A stretch of 64,000 nt of DNA. Origin: Geminicoccus harenae (GTDB taxonomy: Bacteria; Pseudomonadota; Alphaproteobacteria; Geminicoccales; Geminicoccaceae). The translations under genes and the position numbers were made by a program. Below are positions 1 through 7,854 of the stretch, piece after piece; position 1 is the first letter of the stretch, and each line of letters opens with the position of its first letter. The DNA lies in assembly GCF_019800005.1 (NCBI RefSeq), contig NZ_JABGCL010000006.1, forward strand, positions 124,001 through 188,000, written 5' to 3'. The notes beneath the pieces were generated by a model that saw nothing but the letters and a program-made list of their open reading frames with translations, had not been told where the DNA came from and made no database searches.

Positions 1-31
1 GGCAAGCCGCCGGAAGGACCATGCGACGGCG

Positions 32-3000
32 CTACTCCGCCGGCAGATGTGAACGATGCTGCGCCGTTTCAGTCGGCTCGTTGAGCACCAGCACCCGGCG
101 GAGAACCCGGCCGATGAACGTCTCGACCGTGCCCATCACCGAGTAGAAGCTCGGCACGAACACGAGCGAGAGCAGGGTGGAGACGATCAGGCCGCCGATC
201 ACGCCGATCGCCATGGGCGAGCGGAACTCGCCGCCGTCGCCGACCCCGTAGGCCGAGGGCAGCATGCCGGCCACCATCGCGATCGTGGTCATGATGATCG
301 GCCGCGCCCGCTTGCGCCCGGCCTCGATGATCGCCCGGTTCTTGGGCGTGCCGCGCGCCTGCTCCTCCACCGCGAAGTCGACCAGCATGATCGCGTTCTT
401 GGTGACGATGCCCATCAGCATCAGGATGCCGATCACCACCGGCATGCTGATCGGGTTGCCGGTCGCCACCAGCGCCAGGATCACGCCGCCGATCGAGAGC
501 GGCAGGGAAAGGAGGATGGTGATCGGGTGGAAGATGCTGCCGAACAGGAGGATCAGCACGCCCAGCATCATCAGGAGGCCGGCGCCCATCGCCGCGGCGA
601 ACCCGCCGAACACCTCGGCCATGATCTCGGCATCGCCGGTCGCCTGCTGGCGCACGCCCGGCGGCAGCTCCTGCAGATAGGGCAGTGCCGCCACCAGCTC
701 GGTCGCCTGGCCCAGCGCCACGCCGCGCACGAGGTCGGCACCCACCACCACCCGCCGTTCCCGGTCATAGCGGTCGATGGAGGAGGGGCCCTGGCCCGGC
801 ACCACGTCCGCCACTGCCAGCAGCGGGACCGGGACGCCGGCAGCGCCGGTGACCGTGGTCACCTGCAGGATCTCCAGGTCGCTGCGCGCGGCTGTGTCGA
901 GCTGTACCCGGATCGGCACCTGCCGGTCGTCGGTCGCAAGCTTGGCCATGTTGGCCTCGGTGTCGCCGATCGTGGCGACGCGCACTGCCTCCGCGATGGC
1001 GTCGGTGGACACGCCGAAGCGCGCCGCCTCGTCCAGCCTGGGCACCACCCGGATCTCCGGCCGCTCCACCCCGGCATTGGCCGCGACGTTGGTGAACTCC
1101 GGGACCCGGCGCATGGCGGCCTCGAGCCCGCCCACGCCCTGGCGCAGTGCGGCCGGATCGTCGCTCAGCACGCTGATCGAGAGCTGCCGCTCGCCCCGCT
1201 CGTTCACGTACCAGGCGCGCAGGTCGGGGATGTCGGCAAGGCGGCGGCCGATCTCCAGCTCGATGTCCTTCTGGCTCCGCTCCCGCTCGCCCTTGGGCGT
1301 GAGCTCGACGAACAGCGCCGCCTTGCGGACCTCCAGCGCCCCGGTGGGCGAGCTGCCGCCGATCACCAGCGCCCGGCGCACTTCCGGGATCGCCTGCACC
1401 GCCCGGACCGCCTCGTCCGTCCGGACGCGGGTCTGCGCCAGCGTGGCGCCGGGTGGCAGTTCCAGGCTCACCACGGTGCGCCCGCTGTCCTCGTCCGGGA
1501 TGAAGCCGGTGGGCAGGAGCCCGGCACTCCAGATCGAGAGGGCGAACAGCGCGATGCCGGTCAGCATGGTCAGCCAGCGATGCCGGATCGTGGCCCCCAG
1601 GAGGCGGGTGTAGCCGCGCATCAGGAGCCCGTCCTTCGGCTCCACGTGGCCATGGCCCTTCATGAAGTAGGCCGCCAGCATCGGCGTGATCAGCCGTGCG
1701 ACCAGGAGCGAGAACAGCACTGCCACCGCGACCGTCAGGCCGAACTGCTTGAAGTACTGGCCGGCGACCCCGCCCATGAAGCTGACCGGCGCGAACACCG
1801 CGACGATCGTGAAGGTGATCGCGATCACGGCGAGGCCGATCTCGTCCGCCGCCTCCATCGCCGCCTGGTAGGGCGGCTTGCCCATGGCGATGTGCCGCGC
1901 GATGTTCTCGATCTCGACGATCGCGTCGTCGACCAGGATGCCGGTGACCAGGGTGATGGCGAGCAGCGAGACGAGGTTGAGCGAGAAGCCCATCGCCTCC
2001 ATCGCGAAGAAGGTCGGGATCACCGAGAGCGGCAGGGTGATCGCGGCGATCAGGGTGGCCCGCCAGTCGCGCAGGAACACGAACACCACGACCACGGCGA
2101 GGGCTGCGCCCTCGATCAGAGTCGACATGGCGCTCTCGTAATTGCCGATCGTGTAGCGGACCGAATCGTCGATCAGCTCGTAGGAGACGCGCGGGTCCTG
2201 GGCTTCCATCTCCTGGATCGCCGCCGCGACCACGTTGCGCACGTCCAGCTCCGAGGCACCCTTGGAGCGATAGACGGAGAGCGCCACCACCGGCGTGTCG
2301 CCGTTCAGCCGGGCGAAGCTGCGCGGCTCCTCATAACTGTCCGTGATGGTGCCGAGTTCGTCCAGCCGTGCGGTGCGCTCGCCCGGCAGGGCGATGGTGC
2401 TGGCGGCCAGCTCCTCGATCGAGCGGGCCTGGGCGAGCGTGCGGATCGACTGCTCCTGCCCGGCCAGCTCCGCCCGCCCGCTGCCCATGTCGACCACCGT
2501 GGCCTTGAGCTGGCGGTTGACCTCGGCGGGCGTGATGCCCAGCGCGTTCAGCCGGTCGGGATCGAGTGCCACCACGAACTGGCGGTCGACACCGCCCAGC
2601 CGCTCGACCTTGCCCACGCCGGGCAGGCCCTGCAGCCGCTTGCGGGTGACGTCGTCCGTGTACCAGGAGAGCTGCTCCAGCGTCATGGCCGGGGCGGCGG
2701 CGGCATAGGTCACAATCGACTGGCCGGCCACGTCGATCCGCTGGGTGATCGGCTCGTCGATGCCGAGCGGCAGGTCCTGGCGGATCTTGGCGACCGCGTC
2801 CTTGGTGTCGTTCAGCGCCCGGTCGGTGTCGACCTCCAGGCGGAACTCGATCGCCGTCACCGAACTGCCGTCGGTCACGGTCGAGACGACGTGCTTCACG
2901 CCGGTGAGGTTGGCGACCGCATCCTCGACCCGCTTGGTGACCTGCTGCTCCAGCTCGCTCGGCGCCGCCCCCGCCTGGGTGACCGTCACCGAGATCACCG

Positions 3001-3133
3001 GCACGTCGATGTTGGGAAAGCGGGTGATCGACAGGTTCTGGAAGGTGTAGAGGCCCAGCAGGGTCAGCACCGCGAACAGCACCAGGGCCGGCATCGGGTG
3101 GCGGATCGACCAGGCGGAAACGTTCAGGCGCAT
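32..3133 (-). CDS. RND efflux pump inner-membrane permease (AcrB/MexB-like, HAE1 family)
   Basis: Proton-driven RND transporter of the inner membrane that would export drugs or other hydrophobic compounds with the adaptor encoded just upstream. The 1033-residue length is typical of the family. The N-terminal helix begins near residue 12, followed by the FPNIDVP segment common to these pumps. The proton-relay acidic pair is present in TM4 (VDDAIVEIEN, D402/D403), and the partner lysine lies in TM10 (GIVTKNAIMLVDF, K912), so the pump looks functional. It starts with ATG 12 bp after the adaptor stop, in the order tetR, adaptor, pump. No TolC-type outer-membrane factor is encoded in the window, so that part must be supplied elsewhere. 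The exported substrate cannot be read from the sequence. Confidence 0.96.
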   Translation of the reverse strand: MRLNVSAWSIRHPMPALVLFAVLTLLGLYTFQNLSITRFPNIDVPVISVTVTQAGAAPSELEQQVTKRVEDAVANLTGVKHVVSTVTDGSSVTAIEFRLEVDTDRALNDTKDAVAKIRQDLPLGIDEPITQRIDVAGQSIVTYAAAAPAMTLEQLSWYTDDVTRKRLQGLPGVGKVERLGGVDRQFVVALDPDRLNALGITPAEVNRQLKATVVDMGSGRAELAGQEQSIRTLAQARSIEELAASTIALPGERTARLDELGTITDSYEEPRSFARLNGDTPVVALSVYRSKGASELDVRNVVAAAIQEMEAQDPRVSYELIDDSVRYTIGNYESAMSTLIEGAALAVVVVFVFLRDWRATLIAAITLPLSVIPTFFAMEAMGFSLNLVSLLAITLVTGILVDDAIVEIENIARHIAMGKPPYQAAMEAADEIGLAVIAITFTIVAVFAPVSFMGGVAGQYFKQFGLTVAVAVLFSLLVARLITPMLAAYFMKGHGHVEPKDGLLMRGYTRLLGATIRHRWLTMLTGIALFALSIWSAGLLPTGFIPDEDSGRTVVSLELPPGATLAQTRVRTDEAVRAVQAIPEVRRALVIGGSSPTGALEVRKAALFVELTPKGERERSQKDIELEIGRRLADIPDLRAWYVNERGERQLSISVLSDDPAALRQGVGGLEAAMRRVPEFTNVAANAGVERPEIRVVPRLDEAARFGVSTDAIAEAVRVATIGDTEANMAKLATDDRQVPIRVQLDTAARSDLEILQVTTVTGAAGVPVPLLAVADVVPGQGPSSIDRYDRERRVVVGADLVRGVALGQATELVAALPYLQELPPGVRQQATGDAEIMAEVFGGFAAAMGAGLLMMLGVLILLFGSIFHPITILLSLPLSIGGVILALVATGNPISMPVVIGILMLMGIVTKNAIMLVDFAVEEQARGTPKNRAIIEAGRKRARPIIMTTIAMVAGMLPSAYGVGDGGEFRSPMAIGVIGGLIVSTLLSLVFVPSFYSVMGTVETFIGRVLRRVLVLNEPTETAQHRSHLPAE

Positions 3134-3145
3134 GGGGGCCGTCCG

Positions 3146-4363
3146 CTAGCTCTTGGCACTGGCCTGCGGGGAGTCGGCCACGGGCGCCAGGCTGTCGCCC
3201 TCCACCGGCCGCACCCGGTCGCCGTCGCGCAGGAAGGTGCCGGACACCGCCACCACCTGCTCGCCGGGCTCCAGGCCCGCGGAGACGATCACCGCCTCGC
3301 TGGTGCGCAGGCCGATGGTGACCCGGCGGGTCTCGACCGTGTCGTCCCGCACCACCTGGATCTCCTGGTGGCCGTCGACGAACTGGACCGCCGTGACCGG
3401 CACGGTCACGCCGTGCCGGCGGTCGATCTCGATGCGCGCGCGGGCGAAGGTGCCGAGCGTCAGGCCGCTGCCATCCTCCAGCCGGATCTTGACCTTGCCC
3501 AGCCGGGTCTGCGGGTCGATCCTCGGCGCGACCAGGCGGATCTCGCCCGCGATCGGTTCCGTCCGCCCGGCCGGGGTGACCAGGACCGCCTGGCCGGGCG
3601 CCAGGCTCGCCAGCATCACCTCGGCGACCTGGGCGTGCAGCTCGACCTCGTCGTCCTCCACGATCCGGAACAAGGGCTCGCCGTTCATGGCCGCAAGCGC
3701 ACCCAGCCGCGCGGTGCGCTCGCTGATCCGGCCTGCTGCCGGCGCCTTGATCTCGGTCATGCCGATCTGGACCATGATCTCGCGGCGCCTGGCCCCCGCC
3801 TCGGCGACCTCCGCCTCGGCCAGGCGCACGCTCTGCTCGGCGATAGCGACCCGGGCAGCGGCGGCCCTGGCGGCGGCCTGGCGCTCGTCCAGGGTCGCGG
3901 CCGAGGTGTTGCCCCGCTGGATCAGCGCCTGGGCGCGCTGGAAGTCGGCCAGGGCCTGCTCCTGCGCCGCCTCGGCCTCGTCGATCTGGCTCTTTGCCAC
4001 CAGCACGCTCACCTTCGCCCGCTCCAGGGCGGCATCGATCGAGGCGAGCTGCGCGTCCCAGAGCTCGCGCGACAGCCGGGCCAGCACCTGGCCGCGCTCG
4101 ACCAGGTCGCCTTCCTCGACCAGCAGCTCGACGATCCGCGAGCCGTCGATCTCCGGGCCGACCAGCACCTCGTCGCGGGCGGCGAGCGAGCCGGTGACCA
4201 CGAGCTGCGCCACCAGCTCCTGCTCGGCGGCGCGCACCACGCTCACCATCGGCGCTGCCACGGGCGCAGGGGCCGCCGGCTCCTGGGCGGACGGCACCCC
4301 CGGGCCTGCCAGCAGCAGGGCTGCGAGCGCGGCGCTGGCGAGGTAGGTGGCGCTGCGGCTCAT
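3146..4363 (-). CDS. RND efflux periplasmic adaptor (HlyD/AcrA family)
   Basis: Membrane-fusion protein that couples the adjacent RND pump to an outer-membrane channel. The 405-residue product has an N-terminal signal sequence (MSRSATYLASAALAALLLAG) and then a split lipoyl/barrel-sandwich region (EIDGSRIVELLVEEGDLVERG). An Ala/Glu/Gln-rich alpha-hairpin spans about residues 95-200, and beta-barrel and membrane-proximal domains follow (VTVPVTAVQFVDG). The ATG at 4363 was chosen because it begins the signal peptide and overlaps the tetR stop as ATGA. The frame stays open further upstream but the extra residues look like shadow translation of tetR. There is no lipobox Cys, so it is probably soluble or anchored by an uncleaved signal. 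Confidence 0.94.
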   Translation of the reverse strand: MSRSATYLASAALAALLLAGPGVPSAQEPAAPAPVAAPMVSVVRAAEQELVAQLVVTGSLAARDEVLVGPEIDGSRIVELLVEEGDLVERGQVLARLSRELWDAQLASIDAALERAKVSVLVAKSQIDEAEAAQEQALADFQRAQALIQRGNTSAATLDERQAAARAAAARVAIAEQSVRLAEAEVAEAGARRREIMVQIGMTEIKAPAAGRISERTARLGALAAMNGEPLFRIVEDDEVELHAQVAEVMLASLAPGQAVLVTPAGRTEPIAGEIRLVAPRIDPQTRLGKVKIRLEDGSGLTLGTFARARIEIDRRHGVTVPVTAVQFVDGHQEIQVVRDDTVETRRVTIGLRTSEAVIVSAGLEPGEQVVAVSGTFLRDGDRVRPVEGDSLAPVADSPQASAKS

Positions 4364-4995
4364 GCTGGCTGCTCCGGCCTTCTGGATGGCGCAGGCAGGA
4401 CAAGCTGGCCGGCGAGACCGGCACGGAACACGGCGAGCAGCCCGGCCATCGCCTGCTCGCCGTCGAAGCTCTCGTCCAGGGCCCGGTTCTTGAAGATCCC
4501 GTCGCTGATCAGGATCAGGAGGTCGACCAGGGCCTCGATGTCGACATCCGGCGCCGCCTTGCCCTGCGCCTGCACCGTCTTGCACAGGAACAGGAGGTTG
4601 GCGCGCACCTCACGCTCGATCCCGTCGCACAAGGCGCATATCGCCGGGTCCCTGGCACTCTCCGCCCAGATCTGCAGGGTGAGCATGGCGCGCTCGCGCG
4701 GCTCCTCGACGAAGTAGCGACGGCCGACTGCGGTCATCGCCGCCAGCACGTCGTCGGCCGCGGCGGCGGCCGAGAACGCCGCGGCGAGCTCGGCACGGTC
4801 GACCTCGATCATCGCCGCGATCAGCGCTTCCTTGCTCTCGAAATAGAGATAGAGCGCGCCCGGACTCATGTCCGCTTCCTTGCAGATCCGCTGCATGGAG
4901 GTGCGGTGGAACCCGTCGCGGGTGAAGCAGCGGCTGGCGGCCTGCAGGATATGGCTGCGCCGCTCGCCCTGCTGCTCGTCGGTCAGTCGTGGCAT
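4360..4995 (-). CDS. TetR/AcrR family transcriptional repressor
   Basis: One-component repressor expected to control its own operon, including the downstream RND pump. It has 211 residues. The N-terminal TetR helix-turn-helix covers about residues 10-55 (ILQAASRCFTRDGFHRTSM, then GALYLYFESKEALIAAMI), followed by an all-helical ligand-binding domain. It is first in the order tetR, adaptor, pump, and its stop overlaps the adaptor start by 4 bp. A perfect 16-bp palindrome lies 15-30 bp upstream of its ATG, which fits autoregulation. The inducing ligand is unknown. Confidence 0.93.
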   Translation of the reverse strand: MPRLTDEQQGERRSHILQAASRCFTRDGFHRTSMQRICKEADMSPGALYLYFESKEALIAAMIEVDRAELAAAFSAAAAADDVLAAMTAVGRRYFVEEPRERAMLTLQIWAESARDPAICALCDGIEREVRANLLFLCKTVQAQGKAAPDVDIEALVDLLILISDGIFKNRALDESFDGEQAMAGLLAVFRAGLAGQLVLPAPSRRPEQPA

Positions 4996-5009
4996 GGCCA
5001 GACAATAGT

Positions 5010-5025
5010 GAACGAACGTTCGTTC
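5010..5025. promoter_or_regulatory. Perfect 16-bp palindromic operator for the TetR-family repressor
   Basis: GAACGAACGTTCGTTC is an exact inverted repeat. It sits between the CobW-like gene stop (5047) and the tetR start (4995). Operators for TetR/AcrR proteins are commonly palindromes of this size next to the regulator gene. That this repressor binds it is inferred from position and symmetry. Confidence 0.75.
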
Positions 5026-5046
5026 TTCAACGGGGATGCCGTGGAT

Positions 5047-6045
5047 TCAGCCGGCCAGGACCCGGTCGCCCAATCGCTGGAAGGTCGAGAACGAGCGTCG
5101 GATCGCCGGCGGGTCGAGCTCGATGCCGATGAAGACCAGGCGGGTGCCCTCCTCGCCCTCTGGCCACGCCGGCAGATGTTCCGGCGGATGGACGACGTGC
5201 TGCACGCCCTGGATCACCACGGGCAGGTCGCGGCCCTGGATGTGCACGAGGCCCTTCACCCGCAGGATCCGGCTGCCATGGCGATGCAGTAGCAGGCTGA
5301 GCCACACCCCGAACGCGGCCCACTCGATCGGCTGGCCCGCCTCGAGCAGGAAGCTGCCGATGGCGCCGTGGCGTGCCGGGGCCGGCTCGTAGGCCAGCCA
5401 GCGGCGGACCTCGCGCGCGTCGTTGGGGGACGTCAGGAGGGCGGGGGCATCCGCCAGCTCGCCATGGCGCGCGTGCAGGATGTCCGCACTCGGGTTGATC
5501 CCGCGCAGCTCCATTTCCAGGCCCGCGAGCGTTGCCGGCTCGACCAGGTCGGCCTTGGTGACCACCAGCCGGTCGGCCACCGCCACCTGCCGCCGGCTCT
5601 CGTCATGGGCGGCCAGCGTGGCGGCGCCGGCCAGCGCGTCGACCGTGGTGACCACCCGGCCGATCCGCAGATGCCAGCGCAGCATCGGCTCGGTGGTGAG
5701 GATGGCCAGGACCGGGGTCGGGTCGGCCAAGCCGGTGGTCTCGATCACCACCCGGCGGAACGGGGGCAGGAGCCCCCGCTCGCGCTTGTCCCACAGCTCG
5801 CGCAGGGCCGTGGCGAGGTCGTCGCGGATCGAGCAGCAGATGCAGCCCGAGGACAGGAGAAAGGTGTCGGGATCGACCGTCTCGACCAGGAGGTGGTCGA
5901 GCCCGACCGCGCCGAACTCGTTGATCAGCACGGCGGTATCCGCGAGTGCCGGATCGGCCAGGAGCCGGCGCAGCAGCGTGGTCTTGCCGCTGCCGAGAAA
6001 GCCGGTCAGCAGGTCGACCGGCACCTTCTGGGCGGTACCGCTCAA
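5047..6045 (-). CDS. CobW/ZNG1-family (COG0523) GTP-dependent metallochaperone
   Basis: G3E-family GTPase thought to deliver a metal ion to a client enzyme. It has about 332 residues. The P-loop GFLGSGKTT lies near the N-terminus, followed by a switch segment INEFG and the family's metal-binding CxCC motif (SSGCICC). The Walker B-like region is VIETTGLADP and the base-specificity motif is TKAD. A CobW C-terminal domain rich in His follows. I chose the TTG at 6045, which overlaps the stop of the small upstream gene (cTTGAg). A GTG at the Val of KVPVDLL, 7 codons in, is an alternative. The gene is co-directional with the CGLCG protein and a metal-dependent deacetylase, so one of these may be the client (inference). 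Confidence 0.9.
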   Translation of the reverse strand: MSGTAQKVPVDLLTGFLGSGKTTLLRRLLADPALADTAVLINEFGAVGLDHLLVETVDPDTFLLSSGCICCSIRDDLATALRELWDKRERGLLPPFRRVVIETTGLADPTPVLAILTTEPMLRWHLRIGRVVTTVDALAGAATLAAHDESRRQVAVADRLVVTKADLVEPATLAGLEMELRGINPSADILHARHGELADAPALLTSPNDAREVRRWLAYEPAPARHGAIGSFLLEAGQPIEWAAFGVWLSLLLHRHGSRILRVKGLVHIQGRDLPVVIQGVQHVVHPPEHLPAWPEGEEGTRLVFIGIELDPPAIRRSFSTFQRLGDRVLAG

Positions 6046-6341
6046 GCAGCACCGTCCAGCCGGTCCAAGAGCTCCGGGTCCAATGGGTCGAGCGGCCCGA
6101 CCAGCCGGTCGGCGCGGTGCCAGAGATCGGCCAGCGTGTCGGCGAGTTCCACTCGGCCGGTGGCGGTGGTCAGGCGCAGCTTCGCACCCTCCCAGTCCGC
6201 CGCCCTGGCCCGGCGTGGTGCCAGCACCGCCGAGACCAGGGCCGCGCGGCGCAGCCGCGCCTGGCGCGGTACGGTGCCGTCCCCAGCCCCGGCGGCATCG
6301 CTCCAGTGCTCCGCCTGCAGGACGCCGCACAGGCCGCACAT
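6042..6341 (-). CDS. Small conserved-looking protein with N-terminal CGLCG motif
   Basis: A 99-residue protein of unknown function. It opens with MCGLCGVLQAEHWSDA, giving a CxxC pair at residues 2 and 5 plus a His and acidic residues nearby, which would suit metal or thiol chemistry. The rest is basic, then rich in Leu and Asp, with no signal peptide or membrane helix. The opening Met-Cys also resembles the Ntn-type start of glutamine amidotransferases, but the protein is far too short for that fold. It begins 4 bp after the deacetylase stop and overlaps the CobW-like gene, so the three are almost certainly co-transcribed. The Cys motif beside a metallochaperone suggests a role in the same metal pathway (inference). 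Confidence 0.75.
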   Translation of the reverse strand: MCGLCGVLQAEHWSDAAGAGDGTVPRQARLRRAALVSAVLAPRRARAADWEGAKLRLTTATGRVELADTLADLWHRADRLVGPLDPLDPELLDRLDGAA

Positions 6342-6345
6342 GGCG

Positions 6346-7257
6346 CTAGATCCCGGCTGCCGGATCGGCCGGCTTCACCTCGTGGCGCGGAGAGCGCTTG
6401 GCGAAATCGTCCGCGATCTTCTCGAAGGTGGTCCAGGTCACGCCCGGGTGCTTCGAGATGTGCTGGAAGATCCGCTCCAGCATCAGCAGCACCTGCGGCT
6501 TGCCGGAAACGTCAGGGTGAATCGTGATGGTGAAGACCGCGTAGTCCATCTCGCGATAGACCCAGTCGAACTGGTCCCGCCAGATTTCTTCCAGATGGCG
6601 CGGATTGACGAAGCCGTGGCTGTTCGGCGAGGCCTTGATGAACATCATCGGCGGCAGGTCGTCTAGATACCACGACGCCGGGATCTCGATCAGGTCGGTG
6701 ACCTGGCCGCGCACCAGCGGCTTCATCCAGTCCGACGCCTTGCGCCCGTAATCGATCTTGGTCCAGCTGTCGCCGACCCGCACATAATACGGCGTGAAGT
6801 CGTCGTGCATCAGGCTGTGGTCGTACTTGATGCCCTTCTTGAGCAGGAGCTCGTTGGTCTTGGGCCCGAACTCCCACCAGGGCGCCACGTAGCCGACCGG
6901 CTTCCTGCCCGCGACCTTCTCGATCACCTCGATGCACTTCTCGAACACCTCCTCCTCCTGGGCAGGTGTGAGCGCGATCGGGTTCTCGTGGCTGTAGCCA
7001 TGCATGCCGATCTCGTGGCCGGCCCTGGCGACCGCCTCGATCTGGCGGGGGAAGGTCTCGATCGAATGGCCGGGCACGAACCAGGTCGTGTCGATCCCGA
7101 ACCGGCGGAACAGCTCCACCAGGCGCGGCACGCCCACCTCGCCGGCGAACAGGCCGCGGCTGATGTCGCACGGGCTGTCCTCGCCCCCGTAGGAGCCGAG
7201 CCAGCCGGCAACCGCGTCCACATCCACGCCGAACGCGCAGAAGATCTCCTTGGCCAA
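6346..7257 (-). CDS. Polysaccharide deacetylase family protein (HpPgdA/PuuE-like)
   Basis: Metal-dependent NodB-fold hydrolase of 303 residues. The metal-binding set is D14 (GVDVDAV, with D12 as the likely catalytic base), H86 and H90 (MHGYSHEN). From memory these are the numbers reported for the metal ligands of Helicobacter pylori PgdA. Related proteins include peptidoglycan deacetylases and PuuE-type allantoinases, so the substrate could be a glycan or a cyclic amide. There is no signal peptide, which argues for a cytoplasmic substrate. Translation appears to start at TTG behind a strong Shine-Dalgarno. It leads the deacetylase, CGLCG, CobW run, and the nearby NMT1-type importer might bring in a heterocycle substrate (speculative). 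Confidence 0.88.
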   Translation of the reverse strand: MAKEIFCAFGVDVDAVAGWLGSYGGEDSPCDISRGLFAGEVGVPRLVELFRRFGIDTTWFVPGHSIETFPRQIEAVARAGHEIGMHGYSHENPIALTPAQEEEVFEKCIEVIEKVAGRKPVGYVAPWWEFGPKTNELLLKKGIKYDHSLMHDDFTPYYVRVGDSWTKIDYGRKASDWMKPLVRGQVTDLIEIPASWYLDDLPPMMFIKASPNSHGFVNPRHLEEIWRDQFDWVYREMDYAVFTITIHPDVSGKPQVLLMLERIFQHISKHPGVTWTTFEKIADDFAKRSPRHEVKPADPAAGI

Positions 7258-7262
7258 GACGG

Positions 7263-7270
7263 ACCTCCTT
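7263..7270 (-). promoter_or_regulatory. Strong ribosome binding site deciding a TTG start
   Basis: On the minus strand the sequence reads AAGGAGGT, 5 bp before the TTG at 7257. This near-perfect Shine-Dalgarno supports the TTG as the real start of the deacetylase, since there is no ATG close to the conserved N-terminus. Confidence 0.7.
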
Positions 7271-7362
7271 CCAGCCGCAGGCCGGCAGCGCCCGAGGCAG
7301 CCGGCACGTCACGGAACGGATTTGGTCGCTTTTTGCCGTAAAGGCGAGGGCGGACGCCCTGC

Positions 7363-7551
7363 TCAGGCGGCGGACTGCTCGGCTGCCTTGGCCCGTTCCG
7401 CGTGCATGTGCTCGCGCAGGACCCGCAGCATCCGGGTCTGGTAACCGGGCCCGCCGGCCTTGAACCATTCGAGCACGTCGACGTCGACGCGCAGGGAGAT
7501 CGCCTGCTTGGGAGGCTGCCGGCGCGGCATGGAGGGCTTGCTGCTGTTCAT
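7363..7551 (-). CDS. BrnA-like antitoxin / ribbon-helix-helix protein, orphan
   Basis: A 62-residue protein with the BrnA signature: a basic leader, then QAISLRVDVDVLEWFKAGG and GYQTRMLRVLREHM. That is a short beta strand followed by two helices, as in ribbon-helix-helix DNA-binding proteins. BrnA normally neutralises the RNase BrnT and represses brnTA, with brnT immediately upstream. Here the upstream 300 bp (7552-7854) encode nothing resembling BrnT in any minus-strand frame, and downstream is the deacetylase. It may therefore be a solitary regulator, or a relic of a lost toxin-antitoxin pair. Confidence 0.8.
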   Translation of the reverse strand: MNSSKPSMPRRQPPKQAISLRVDVDVLEWFKAGGPGYQTRMLRVLREHMHAERAKAAEQSAA

Positions 7552-7637
7552 CTCAACGCACGGCTAAAATGACGGCAGTCGGGCATGGCAGCATCGAAGC
7601 TCGTAGCATCAGAAGGTCCGGAAACCATGAGTGGCAG

Positions 7638-7654
7638 TGCCAGCCGTGCTGGCA
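7638..7654. promoter_or_regulatory. Perfect 7-bp inverted repeat upstream of brnA
   Basis: TGCCAGC-CGT-GCTGGCA is symmetrical apart from its 3-bp centre and lies about 90 bp upstream of the brnA start. BrnA-type proteins autoregulate through palindromes, so this is a candidate operator. A 5' leader stem-loop is the alternative. Confidence 0.4.
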
Positions 7655-7790
7655 ATGATCTTACATCGCTGATCACACCTATGGCACCGTAGCTTCTTTG
7701 GCGCACGCAGACATTTGTGACGAATGGTATCTGTACGTAACGACAACGCCGTCGCCATGCTCCCGTCATCTATGGGTGCGACATGCGAAC

Positions 7791-7822
7791 GGGGCCGCTG
7801 CGCATCGCCACGCAGCGGCCCC
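7791..7822 (-). terminator. 12-bp perfect stem-loop after the NMT1-type binding protein gene
   Basis: GGGGCCGCTGCG (7791-7802) pairs with CGCAGCGGCCCC (7811-7822) across an 8-nt loop, 33 bp beyond the stop at 7855 on the minus strand. It is a very stable hairpin, but no clear T-run follows, so it may stabilise the 3' end or be a weak terminator. Confidence 0.55.
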
Positions 7823-7854
7823 GCAGCCGCGATCCCCGGTTCTGGGCGGTTCGG

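Larger units (their letters stand above)
7552..7854. other. Non-coding interval upstream of the orphan brnA
   Basis: About 300 bp with lower G+C than its surroundings. The longest minus-strand reading frame (about 73 codons, 7548-7769) shows no recognisable domain and no BrnT motif. The interval holds a 17-bp dyad (7638-7654) and a strong GC hairpin (7791-7822). It must contain the promoter of brnA, but I cannot place a convincing -35/-10. Confidence 0.5.

Noticed and set aside
2331..4424. Long minus-strand frame overlapping the pump and adaptor genes
   Set aside because: It is an out-of-frame shadow with Arg/Gly/Ala-rich low-complexity translation.
56..4717. A 1553-codon open frame on the plus strand across the RND/tetR operon
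   Set aside because: It is antisense to three clearly recognisable genes, is rich in His, Arg and Asp without domain patterns, and is explained by high G+C leaving few stop codons.
7548..7769. brnT toxin gene upstream of brnA
   Set aside because: The open frame has none of the BrnT conserved pattern and a composition unlike coding DNA.
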